From Bacteroidia bacterium (lineage in GTDB: Bacteria > Bacteroidota > Bacteroidia > Bacteroidales > Marinilabiliaceae), in contig JAUNDI010000005.1 in the NCBI GenBank assembly GCA_030526155.1, positions 1 to 38,774 of the forward strand: a stretch of 38,774 nucleotides of DNA, written 5' to 3'. The first letter of the stretch is position 1. Each line of letters opens with the position of its first letter. This document shows positions 1-7,813 of the stretch, one piece after another. Made by a program: the position numbers and the translations under genes. The notes beneath the pieces were generated by a model that saw only the letters and a program-made list of their open reading frames with translations, searched no databases and was not told the DNA's origin.

Positions 1-35
1 ATAAATTGTATATTTGGGAAGTTGCTATTACATAT

Positions 36-2036
36 ATGATTAGAGACATATACCACAAACAAGATACTGCCACAGATAGGGTATATAGGGCAGTAATTCA
101 GGTAGTACTGACGCTAATAGTGCTCATGATGACACTCAGTAGTTGTAGTACTAGCAGTAATTATACGTCATTGTCTGAAGAAGAGAGACAAGAGATAGAC
201 AATCAAATCAAGGCCTTAGGTATAGAAGAGTTGCAAAATATTGCAACCGATACGACATCCGCCACTACTATTAATAAAGTAGTAGCGTCAAGGAGGCTTG
301 CCTCGAAGTTAAGACGTGCATCACGTTTTTCAGAGGCTATAGAACAATGTAGATTCACATATGAGAAGGCGCTAGAGATATCTGATACTATTGAGATGAC
401 CAAAGCCCTAAATGATCTAGCGACCAACTTTAGGCGCATAGGCTCATTAAGTGATGCCACACAATACCATTATAAAGCGTTGTTATTAGCGGATGCATTT
501 TCGGACCAAACAAGCTATACGGCGAGAAAGAATAAGACGATAGCCTATAATGGTATTGGCAATATTGATATTACATTAAAATATTACGACGAAGCAAAAC
601 GCTACTTTAATGAAGCACTTGCTATAGAGACCTCATTGGGAAGTCATCTAGGGCAAGCCATCAATTATGCCAATATAGGATCGATATATAGTTATGAAGA
701 GAAATACGACTCAGCCTTCATATTCTATTTGACCTCTATGGAGCATAATAAATTGGCCAATTCGGTTGTAGGTATATCGTTATGTCATAATGCGCTAGGA
801 GAGATATATGAGAAGAGAGAGCAGATAGACTCTGCTAGGATGGAGTATCAGATAAGCTATGATTTACTACGACATGATTCAGACAAATGGCATTGGTTGG
901 TATCATGCTTATCCTTGGGAAGGGTAGAGATGCTATTAGGAAATAGTCAGAAAGCTGCACAGATATTAAAAGAGGCCTATGATGTATCAATAGAGATAGA
1001 CGCTCCAGAGCATGCTGAGGTAGCATGTACACTACTTGCCAAATATGAGCGAGAGAACAACAATGCAAAGAGAGCCTTAGAGTATGTGTTGCAAGCTAGG
1101 GCATTTTCGGAGAGAGTCAATAATGAGAATCAGAATGCCAGTTTTTTGAATACTAGAGTCAACTACGAGAGAGAGAAAGGAGCGCGAGAGATACAAGAGT
1201 TGACAGAAGAGAAGAATAGAAGAGAGAGGCAGCACCACTTGGCGATAGTAATAATAAGCATTATTGCCGTATTGTTACTCACCATAATATTTCAGTTCTT
1301 TACGATGCTCAAGATACAACGTAGACGTAATGAGGAGCTAAAAGAGACTAATGAGACAAAAGATAAATTATTCTCAGTTATATCACACGACCTAAAGAAC
1401 CCAGCCATAGCCCAATGCAATGCGCTGCAGATGCTGAAGCAATATGGAGCATCCTTTAGCGAAGAGCAGCTCAAGCAGATGTATGATGACCTGCATAAAT
1501 CGGCTGTAGTACAAGTAGACCTACTTAACAACCTATTGAGTTGGACACGTCTACAGATGGGAAGAATGCAATTTGAGCCATCCAAGATAGATATATGTGG
1601 GATAGTAACAGATATAACAGAGCTACTAGCCCTACAAGCGAAAGCCAAGAATATTACCTTTAAGAAACCCGACGACAAAGGGCTGATGATATGGGCAGAC
1701 CATAATATGGTATCAGTTATAGTGAGGAATATAGTATCGAACGCTGTTAAATTTTCCTATCCTAACAACCCCATTACCTTTAGATACGTAGTTAGAGAAG
1801 AGGAGATAATGCTAGAGATAGAAGACTATGGTATAGGCATGAGTGAAGAGTATCAGAAGAGCATCTTTACGGAAGATAGGATAAAGAGCACAAAAGGGAC
1901 GACTGGAGAGCAAGGAAGTGGTTTGGGGCTTGCTGTATGTAGGGATATGGTAAAGATGAACAAAGGTACGATAGAGGTAAATAGTGAGTTAGGGAAAGGC
2001 ACCACGTTTAGAATTACGCTACCCAAAGTAAAATAA
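36..2036 (+). CDS. TPR-containing sensor histidine kinase
   Basis: This is a membrane sensor kinase that should autophosphorylate and pass phosphate to the response regulator encoded next. An N-terminal hydrophobic stretch ends in LSSC, which resembles a lipobox. Residues about 50-390 are helical, TPR-like repeats. A transmembrane helix lies at about 400-425. The HisKA H-box is SHDLKNP (His451), the N-box contains Asn569, the G1 box is DYGIGM (Asp597) and the G2 box is GSGLGL. I chose the ATG at 36; an in-frame TTG at 6 would add 10 residues. The regulator follows 35 bp downstream, so the two are probably co-transcribed. A lipobox on a protein that also has an internal transmembrane kinase anchor is odd and may be only an ordinary signal anchor. 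The family is clear from the motifs; the stimulus is unknown. Confidence 0.88.
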   Translation: MIRDIYHKQDTATDRVYRAVIQVVLTLIVLMMTLSSCSTSSNYTSLSEEERQEIDNQIKALGIEELQNIATDTTSATTINKVVASRRLASKLRRASRFSEAIEQCRFTYEKALEISDTIEMTKALNDLATNFRRIGSLSDATQYHYKALLLADAFSDQTSYTARKNKTIAYNGIGNIDITLKYYDEAKRYFNEALAIETSLGSHLGQAINYANIGSIYSYEEKYDSAFIFYLTSMEHNKLANSVVGISLCHNALGEIYEKREQIDSARMEYQISYDLLRHDSDKWHWLVSCLSLGRVEMLLGNSQKAAQILKEAYDVSIEIDAPEHAEVACTLLAKYERENNNAKRALEYVLQARAFSERVNNENQNASFLNTRVNYEREKGAREIQELTEEKNRRERQHHLAIVIISIIAVLLLTIIFQFFTMLKIQRRRNEELKETNETKDKLFSVISHDLKNPAIAQCNALQMLKQYGASFSEEQLKQMYDDLHKSAVVQVDLLNNLLSWTRLQMGRMQFEPSKIDICGIVTDITELLALQAKAKNITFKKPDDKGLMIWADHNMVSVIVRNIVSNAVKFSYPNNPITFRYVVREEEIMLEIEDYGIGMSEEYQKSIFTEDRIKSTKGTTGEQGSGLGLAVCRDMVKMNKGTIEVNSELGKGTTFRITLPKVK

Positions 2037-2071
2037 GAGGTAGCAAATGAAAAGATAATCCACATAATGAT

Positions 2072-2704
2072 ATGATAGATTTAGTGATTGTAGACGACCA
2101 CGATTTGTTTCGCATGGGGACGACGATGGTTTTAGGGAATAGTCATAACTACAGAGTTGTAGCGCAAGCCGCTAGTGGAGAAGAGTTTTTTGTAAAACTT
2201 GAAGAGTTAGAAGCCATGCCACAACTTGCTATATTAGACATCATGCTACCAGACATGAGTGGTATAGATATAGCGAGAAGATTGCGGGCGGAACATCCGG
2301 AAGTACTGATATTGATGCTCTCGGCAGAGACCTCGGAGTCGACCATATTGAGTCTGACCGACATAGGAGTAGAAGGCTTTGTGAGTAAAAATGCCCCTAC
2401 TGACGAGTTGTTGGTAGCAATCAGCACAATTATAGAGGGAGGTAGATATTTTGCGAAAGATATAGCTAGGCTGATAAGAGATGTATGCAACTCCACTGAG
2501 CTACATGTAGAGCTCAGTGAAAGAGAAGAGGATATTATACGATTATGTTGTGAAGGGTTAAGAGCGAAAGATATATCAGAGCAGCTAAATATCTCTATAA
2601 GGACAGTAGAGACCCACAAGACCAATATTTTTACCAAGTTGGGTATAAATAATAATGTTGCGTTAGTAAGATACGCCATAAGGCGAGGTATATTACAGCT
2701 ATAG
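2072..2704 (+). CDS. LuxR/NarL-type response regulator
   Basis: This is a DNA-binding response regulator, presumably the partner of the kinase 35 bp upstream. The receiver domain (about 1-120) carries the acidic pair Asp8-Asp9 and the phosphoacceptor Asp56 in LDIMLPD. A LuxR-type helix-turn-helix occupies about 145-205, with the family pattern LSEREEDIIRL followed by ISIRTVETHKTNI. At 210 residues it has the usual size of a two-domain NarL-family regulator. The phosphoacceptor is intact. Target genes cannot be read from the sequence. The neighbouring gldJ starts 248 bp downstream and is probably a separate unit. Confidence 0.92.
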   Translation: MIDLVIVDDHDLFRMGTTMVLGNSHNYRVVAQAASGEEFFVKLEELEAMPQLAILDIMLPDMSGIDIARRLRAEHPEVLILMLSAETSESTILSLTDIGVEGFVSKNAPTDELLVAISTIIEGGRYFAKDIARLIRDVCNSTELHVELSEREEDIIRLCCEGLRAKDISEQLNISIRTVETHKTNIFTKLGINNNVALVRYAIRRGILQL

Positions 2705-2770
2705 TTTAGGGTGGGTAGAAATAGCGATAAAAAAATAATACGATATCGCACCATCAAAATGAAAAAACGA

Positions 2771-2778
2771 TAAATTTG
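2771..2778 (+). promoter_or_regulatory. Possible -7 element upstream of gldJ
   Basis: TAAATTTG matches the Bacteroidota -7 consensus TAnnTTTG. No TTG element is seen about 20 bp upstream, and the gldJ start lies 174 bp away, so this is only a candidate. The rest of 2705-2952 holds a weak GGTTT/AAACC hairpin near 2832-2843 and no gene. Confidence 0.3.
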
Positions 2779-2952
2779 CAACGAGGATATAGTAGCACTT
2801 TAGTCCAAAAATATTACAGATTTGTTGGGAGGGTTTTGAAACCTTTTGGCCTTTTTGTAGTATAAGGAATCTGAGTGTGAAGTGGTAGTATGTAGTTATG
2901 CTACTGATACTCAAAAGAATAAAACGTGTAAAACGACACAAATCAAGATACT

Positions 2953-4551
2953 ATGAATTTTAAATTCAAGCATTTATCTGCTGCTCTAGTAGCAGTTTGC
3001 TCGGGCCTAGTGCTTACATCTTGTTTCTCTAGCAGAGGGGATCAAGGCACAAGTTCTGTTACGGGATGGGCATATAATGACCCAACCAATATGGGTGGCT
3101 TTGAAAATTATTCGGGCTATGAGCAAGAAGTAGGTCCAGGTTTGGTACGTGTAGAGGGCGGTACATTCATCATGGGTCGAGTAGAGCAGGATGTAATGTA
3201 TTCATGGGATGCTCAGCCACGTAGAGTATCTGTATCATCGTTCTTTATGGATGAGTGTGAGGTTAGTAACTCTAACTATCGTGAGTGGTTGTGGTGGTTA
3301 AGCAAGGTATTTAGCCGTCAGGAGTACCCACAAGTTCTTCGTAACGCGCTTCCTGATACATTGGTATGGCGCCGTTCATTGGCATATAATGAGCCATATG
3401 TAGAGAATTATCTTCGACATCCAGCATATTCTGACTATCCAGTAGTTGGTGTTTCGCATCGTCAGGCTACAAACTTCTGTAAGTGGCGTACTGACCGTGT
3501 TAATGAGAATATTCTTTTTGAGAAGGGTGTACTCAATAAGGTAGAGACACTTAAGAAGCAGATGAGCGACGAAGGTGGTGGAGGTCAGCATAACTTCAAC
3601 ACAGAGGCATACCTTTATGGTGCGCTTGGTGATGATGTTATAGTGATGGACGAAGAGAATAACCCATATGAGAGTGTTAAGATGCCTATGGGTGAAGATG
3701 ATGAGGGCGAGGTTTCGAAGCGTCATATCCGTATTGAGGATGGTGTACTCCTCCCTAAGTATCGTCTCCCAACCGAGGCTGAGTGGGAGTTTGCGGCACT
3801 TGGTATTGTAGGTAATACATCACAAGAGCGTGTATCTGAGCGTAAGATATTCCCTTGGAACAGCCACGTGTTGAGAAATCCTGATGACGTAGAGCGTGGT
3901 CGAATGATGGCCAACTACGTACGTGCTAATGGTGACTTCATGGGTACAGCTGGCGACCTTAACGATGCAGGTGATATTACAGTTCCAGTACGTTCATATT
4001 GGCCAAACGATTACGGACTCTACTGTATGGCTGGTAACGTTAACGAGTGGGTAGCTGATGTATATCGTGCACAGTCTATGGATGATGTTGATGAGTTCAA
4101 CCCATTCCGTGGTAATGTGTTCCGTCAGAAGCTACTTGATGATGAGGGTAAGCTTGTTGAGGTAGACTCTGTAGGTAATGTACGTTATGAGGTACAGCGT
4201 CAATCGCAGATTGCAGATCGTAAGAACTATCGTACAGCAGATAACCGTAACTTTGGTGATGGTGATAAGTGGTCTAACCAAGTTGAGGGTAATGGCGACT
4301 GGACAGCATCAGAGATGACTACAGCAGATATGTATGATGGCTCAAAGGCTGATAACAACCTTCGTTCACTTGTAACAGACTCGACACGAGTTTACAAAGG
4401 TGGTGGTTGGAGAGACCGTGCATATTGGTTGAGCCCTGGTACACGTCGTTTCCTCCACGAGGATGATAGCCGTGATGACCTTGGTTTCCGTTGTGCGATG
4501 ACTAAGCTTGGTTCTCCACAAAACCAATATGGTAAGAAGCTAAAGAAGTAA
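2953..4551 (+). CDS. gldJ: GldJ-like T9SS/gliding lipoprotein (SUMF1-like fold)
   Basis: This is a predicted outer-membrane lipoprotein related to GldJ, a relative of GldK/PorK needed for gliding and type IX secretion. A signal peptide ends in the lipobox LTSC (Cys24). The mature protein opens with SSVTGWAYNDP and then GPGLVRVEGGTFIMGRVEQ, and ends with VYKGGGWRDRAYWL and DDLGFRCAM, the formylglycine-generating-enzyme-like (SUMF1) signature. I prefer GldJ over GldK because of the TGW..ND opening, the DTLVWR..LAYNEPY..LRHPAY block and the FNPFRGNVF insertion, recalled from family members. No gldKLMN genes follow; the next gene is obg, beyond a terminator. Codon use is rich in CGT and AAG, like the ribosomal genes and unlike the kinase upstream, which suggests high expression. 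Confidence 0.82.
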   Translation: MNFKFKHLSAALVAVCSGLVLTSCFSSRGDQGTSSVTGWAYNDPTNMGGFENYSGYEQEVGPGLVRVEGGTFIMGRVEQDVMYSWDAQPRRVSVSSFFMDECEVSNSNYREWLWWLSKVFSRQEYPQVLRNALPDTLVWRRSLAYNEPYVENYLRHPAYSDYPVVGVSHRQATNFCKWRTDRVNENILFEKGVLNKVETLKKQMSDEGGGGQHNFNTEAYLYGALGDDVIVMDEENNPYESVKMPMGEDDEGEVSKRHIRIEDGVLLPKYRLPTEAEWEFAALGIVGNTSQERVSERKIFPWNSHVLRNPDDVERGRMMANYVRANGDFMGTAGDLNDAGDITVPVRSYWPNDYGLYCMAGNVNEWVADVYRAQSMDDVDEFNPFRGNVFRQKLLDDEGKLVEVDSVGNVRYEVQRQSQIADRKNYRTADNRNFGDGDKWSNQVEGNGDWTASEMTTADMYDGSKADNNLRSLVTDSTRVYKGGGWRDRAYWLSPGTRRFLHEDDSRDDLGFRCAMTKLGSPQNQYGKKLKK

Positions 4552-4571
4552 TTTCCTATTGACATAAAAGT

Positions 4572-4606
4572 AAGCCGTATTTGGGCCATTACCCAAATAC
4601 GGCTTT
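4572..4606 (+). terminator. Strong rho-independent terminator after gldJ
   Basis: A perfect 14-bp stem (AAGCCGTATTTGGG with CCCAAATACGGCTT) and a 6-nt loop are followed by a short T run, 20 bp past the gldJ stop. It separates gldJ from obg. Confidence 0.8.
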
Positions 4607-4644
4607 GCTTGCGAATAGAATATAATACCTAGAAATATAATATT

Positions 4645-5673
4645 ATGGCATCGTCTAATTTTGTAGACTACGTAAAAATATTTTGCCGTTCTGGTAAGGG
4701 CGGAGCGGGATCTGCGCACCTACGCCATGAGAAGTTCGTTGAGAAAGGCGGACCAGATGGAGGCGATGGAGGTAGAGGTGGTCATGTTATAGTACGTGGA
4801 AACGCCAACTATTGGACCCTTATACATTTGAAATTTGCTCGTCACGTCTTTGCTAAAGATGGAGAGGCTGGAGGTAAGCAGCGTTCCTTTGGTAAGGATG
4901 GTGAAGATGCATATATAGAGGTACCACTAGGAACAGTGGTTAAAGATGCTGAGACTGGAGAAGAACTCTTTGAGATAACAAAAGACGGTCAGGAAGAGAT
5001 ACTTGCTAAAGGCGGTAGAGGAGGACTAGGTAACTGGCACTTCCGTACATCAACATTTCAGACGCCACGTTATGCTCAACCTGGAGAGATGGGTATAGAG
5101 TTATCCGCTATCATAGAGTTGAAGGTTTTGGCAGATGTTGGTTTAGTAGGTTTTCCCAATGCGGGTAAGTCTACCTTGCTATCTGTTGTTACTGCTGCTA
5201 AGCCAGAGATAGCTCCTTATGAGTTTACAACACTCGTACCTAACTTAGGAATGGTTAGACATAGAGATAACCATTCATTCTGTATAGCTGATATACCTGG
5301 TATTATTGAGGGTGCTGCAGAAGGTAGAGGTATTGGTTTAAGATTCCTCCGTCATATTGAGCGAAACTCAGTATTGTTATTTATGGTACCTGCTGACTCT
5401 GAGGATCATGTAAAAGCTTATGAGATATTACTTGATGAGCTTAGACGTTATAATCCAGAGTTGGTAGACAAAGAGCGAGTGGTAGCTATTTCAAAGACAG
5501 ACCTTGTGACAGAAGAGGATCTTAACAAGGCAATGGATAATATGCGTAAAGCAGGCATTAAAGATGTGATATCATTCTCGTCACATACCCAGAAAGGTAT
5601 TCAAGAGCTAAAAGATACACTTTGGGATGCCTTGATAAGAACCAATTACGTAGATCCAAGAGTCTGCGATTAA
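4645..5673 (+). CDS. obg: Obg family GTPase
   Basis: This is a ribosome-associated GTPase that acts in late 50S assembly and stress control. The glycine-rich Obg fold covers about 1-158 ([19 protein letters not shown]). The G domain follows: G1 GFPNAGKST (169-177), G3 [10 protein letters not shown]4 SKTD instead of the commoner NKxD, and a G5-like SFSS. At 342 residues it has the Obg fold plus G domain and lacks the C-terminal extension found in some orthologues. purE follows after 39 bp. No TAnnTTTG element is visible in the short gap after the gldJ terminator, so its promoter is not identified. Confidence 0.96.
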   Translation: MASSNFVDYVKIFCRSGKGGAGSAHLRHEKFVEKGGPDGGDGGRGGHVIVRGNANYWTLIHLKFARHVFAKDGEAGGKQRSFGKDGEDAYIEVPLGTVVKDAETGEELFEITKDGQEEILAKGGRGGLGNWHFRTSTFQTPRYAQPGEMGIELSAIIELKVLADVGLVGFPNAGKSTLLSVVTAAKPEIAPYEFTTLVPNLGMVRHRDNHSFCIADIPGIIEGAAEGRGIGLRFLRHIERNSVLLFMVPADSEDHVKAYEILLDELRRYNPELVDKERVVAISKTDLVTEEDLNKAMDNMRKAGIKDVISFSSHTQKGIQELKDTLWDALIRTNYVDPRVCD

Positions 5674-5712
5674 TATATTAAACACATACTACATTAATTA
5701 TTATAGTTCATT

Positions 5713-6228
5713 ATGAAGCCTATCGTTTCAATTATAATGGGTAGCACATCAGACCTTAAGGTTATGGAGGGTGCTTGCAATCATCTTGAGAAGTTGGAGA
5801 TACCATTTGAGGTTAATGCTCTTTCTGCGCATCGTACACCTCAACAAGTTCTAGACTTTGCAAAAGAGGCTATGGGTAGAGGTATAAAGGTTATCATTGC
5901 AGGTGCTGGTGGTGCTGCTCATCTTCCTGGTGTAGTAGCTGCTCTTACTCCACTTCCAGTTATTGGTGTGCCTATTAAGGCATCTATTTCTATGGATGGT
6001 TGGGATTCTATGCTCTCAATGATTCAAATGCCTCCAGGTATACCTGTTGCTACTGTTGGTATGGATAATTCTACAAATGCGGCAATTTTGGCTACTCAGA
6101 TACTTGGTGTTGCTGATGAAGCTATTATGACTAAGGTTATTGAGTATAAGAACTCATTAGAGAAGAAGATAGAGAAGGCCAATGCTGATCTTGCTGAGAT
6201 TAAGACATGGCGCATGAAGACTAACTAA
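5713..6228 (+). CDS. purE: N5-carboxyaminoimidazole ribonucleotide mutase (PurE class I)
   Basis: This enzyme converts N5-CAIR to CAIR in purine synthesis. The sequence shows the PurE phosphate/substrate loops: GSTSD near the N-terminus, SAHRTP, and GAGGAAHLPG, followed by MPPGIPVATVG. At 171 residues it has the usual length of a bacterial class I PurE. It lies 39 bp after obg and 10 bp before a small predicted barrel protein, so the three may be read together, though no functional link to the last is evident. Confidence 0.96.
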   Translation: MKPIVSIIMGSTSDLKVMEGACNHLEKLEIPFEVNALSAHRTPQQVLDFAKEAMGRGIKVIIAGAGGAAHLPGVVAALTPLPVIGVPIKASISMDGWDSMLSMIQMPPGIPVATVGMDNSTNAAILATQILGVADEAIMTKVIEYKNSLEKKIEKANADLAEIKTWRMKTN

Positions 6229-6238
6229 ACTAGAATTC

Positions 6239-6979
6239 ATGTATCGCTATATTATACTAATCATTACCCTGTTTTGTGCTTCGGCAGTTACCATGACCGC
6301 CGCAAAGAAGCGCAATAAACAATTCTCCTTGGGGTTTGGTCAAGTATATGTAGCGCCAAAAATAGGAATTAATATTCCATCTCATATAGGAAGAGAAGCC
6401 GATGAAATAGGCTTTAATGATGTCGCTTCAAACGGCTTCTCTGCTGGTATGGAGGTTTTGTGGATGCAAAACCCACAAGTGGGCGTCGGTGGCGAGTTTG
6501 GCTTTATGACTAATCCTTATAAGGAGCAGTTTTGGGGGAATCTTCTTACGAGAGGCTCTTTCGAGGCCGACTATAAAGCCTATACAGCCATGGGGGTAGG
6601 AAGGCTTTTTATTGGAGAGAAGCGTATAAAGCCAATGTTAGGTGTAGGGTTTGGCGCTTGTCTTATTAATAATTCTCTAGATTTTGTCTCAAAATGGCAA
6701 GGGACAGGTAACGACGAGTCGGTATGCTATAAGACGAATATAGTAAATCTAGCATATGCTGGTGAGATTGGTCTTTTGTCAAATGTGGGCAAAAAGACTT
6801 TTGTGAGCATTAGCATTAGATTTAATATTATCCCTCGTCTTAAAGAGATAATAAAGACAACTACAGACCCCTATACTTTTGAAGAACGCAAGATAACACT
6901 TAATCCTCAAGGAAACGAAAACAATATAGAGATTAAATTAGGTGTCTACATAGGTGTTCGTGACGGAATTAAGAAATAA
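6239..6979 (+). CDS. Putative outer-membrane beta-barrel protein
   Basis: I do not recognise a named family. The N-terminus is a plausible signal peptide (hydrophobic residues about 3-20, ending near TAAKKR). The mature part alternates polar and hydrophobic residues with many glycines and aromatics (VGVGGEFGFM, PMLGVGFGACLI, IEIKLGVYIGV), as in small outer-membrane beta barrels. At 246 residues it is too short to be a FadL-like PorV or PorQ. It starts 10 bp after purE. Its position just upstream of the lipoprotein-porZ pair makes an envelope role plausible; that is inference only. Confidence 0.6.
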   Translation: MYRYIILIITLFCASAVTMTAAKKRNKQFSLGFGQVYVAPKIGINIPSHIGREADEIGFNDVASNGFSAGMEVLWMQNPQVGVGGEFGFMTNPYKEQFWGNLLTRGSFEADYKAYTAMGVGRLFIGEKRIKPMLGVGFGACLINNSLDFVSKWQGTGNDESVCYKTNIVNLAYAGEIGLLSNVGKKTFVSISIRFNIIPRLKEIIKTTTDPYTFEERKITLNPQGNENNIEIKLGVYIGVRDGIKK

Positions 6980-6991
6980 CATTTTTTTGTG

Positions 6992-6999
6992 TATCTTTG
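6992..6999 (+). promoter_or_regulatory. -7 element for lipoprotein-porZ unit
   Basis: TATCTTTG matches TAnnTTTG and lies 26 bp before the ATG at 7026. No good -33 TTG is seen at the expected distance. Confidence 0.5.
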
Positions 7000-7025
7000 C
7001 AGAGTTAAAACAAATCAATTAGTCA

Positions 7026-7802
7026 ATGAAGAATTTTTTATTATTAGTATTTAGTGCATTCTTATTAACCTCATGTCTTAAGGACGATGAAGAGAAGTTT
7101 GAGATTCTTACTGGCTCAAACTATATTCTTCAAGAGACTACAGGTGGTGATAATTTCCGCTATAGCCCATACATCTATACATACTCTTCAAGTATGTCTT
7201 TCAAGCTAACTGACGTTACTGTGTCAAATAGCGAGAAGTCTATTCCAACAAAAAAGCTTACAGACTATGCATGGGTGACTACAGGTTCATTCTCTTCTCT
7301 TGATGATATTAAGGGTACATACAAGCTTATTGCTGTTAATGATAAGGATGATACTATTGAGGAGACACTCGACCTATCTAAGCTTACAGATAAGGATATT
7401 ATCGGTGATATAGACCTTGTCAAATTTGAGTACGTCAAGGATTCAGTTATTGCTGTAGTACACGTTCCAGAGAATGCTGTAGCTCTAGGCTTTACGTTCA
7501 ATTTTGCTTCGGCTGAATCTAAGATTGACCAAGTGTACGATAATTTCCTTTATAAGGAGTATGAGTATACAACTTCATACAAAGACCCTAAGACAGGTAA
7601 GGATGTTACTGTTACAAAGACTCTCCTTGATCAGGCTGATAAGGATGGTAATATCCGTTTGAAGTATTACTTCGATACAGATAGTGAAAACCATATGTTG
7701 GGTTACAACATTGTTCAAGTAGGTGTATTCGCATCTTCTCGTTATGGTGTTCATCGCGTAGGAGCTAAGAAGTTCCTATCTAAGAATGCTCAGGGTTTCT
7801 AA
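7026..7802 (+). CDS. Unknown lipoprotein encoded ahead of porZ
   Basis: I do not recognise a family. The first 17 residues are a lipoprotein signal peptide with lipobox LTSC (Cys17), followed directly by the acidic stretch LKDDEE. Acidic residues close behind the lipidated Cys are known in Bacteroidota as a surface-export signal, so surface display is possible. The rest (about 240 residues) looks beta-rich, with alternating Thr/Ser/Val and no cysteine-rich or catalytic motif that I can see. porZ begins 11 bp after its stop, and a -7 promoter element precedes this gene, so the pair is probably one operon. A role with PorZ is a guilt-by-association guess. Confidence 0.75.
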   Translation: MKNFLLLVFSAFLLTSCLKDDEEKFEILTGSNYILQETTGGDNFRYSPYIYTYSSSMSFKLTDVTVSNSEKSIPTKKLTDYAWVTTGSFSSLDDIKGTYKLIAVNDKDDTIEETLDLSKLTDKDIIGDIDLVKFEYVKDSVIAVVHVPENAVALGFTFNFASAESKIDQVYDNFLYKEYEYTTSYKDPKTGKDVTVTKTLLDQADKDGNIRLKYYFDTDSENHMLGYNIVQVGVFASSRYGVHRVGAKKFLSKNAQGF

Positions 7803-7813
7803 TATAACGATAC

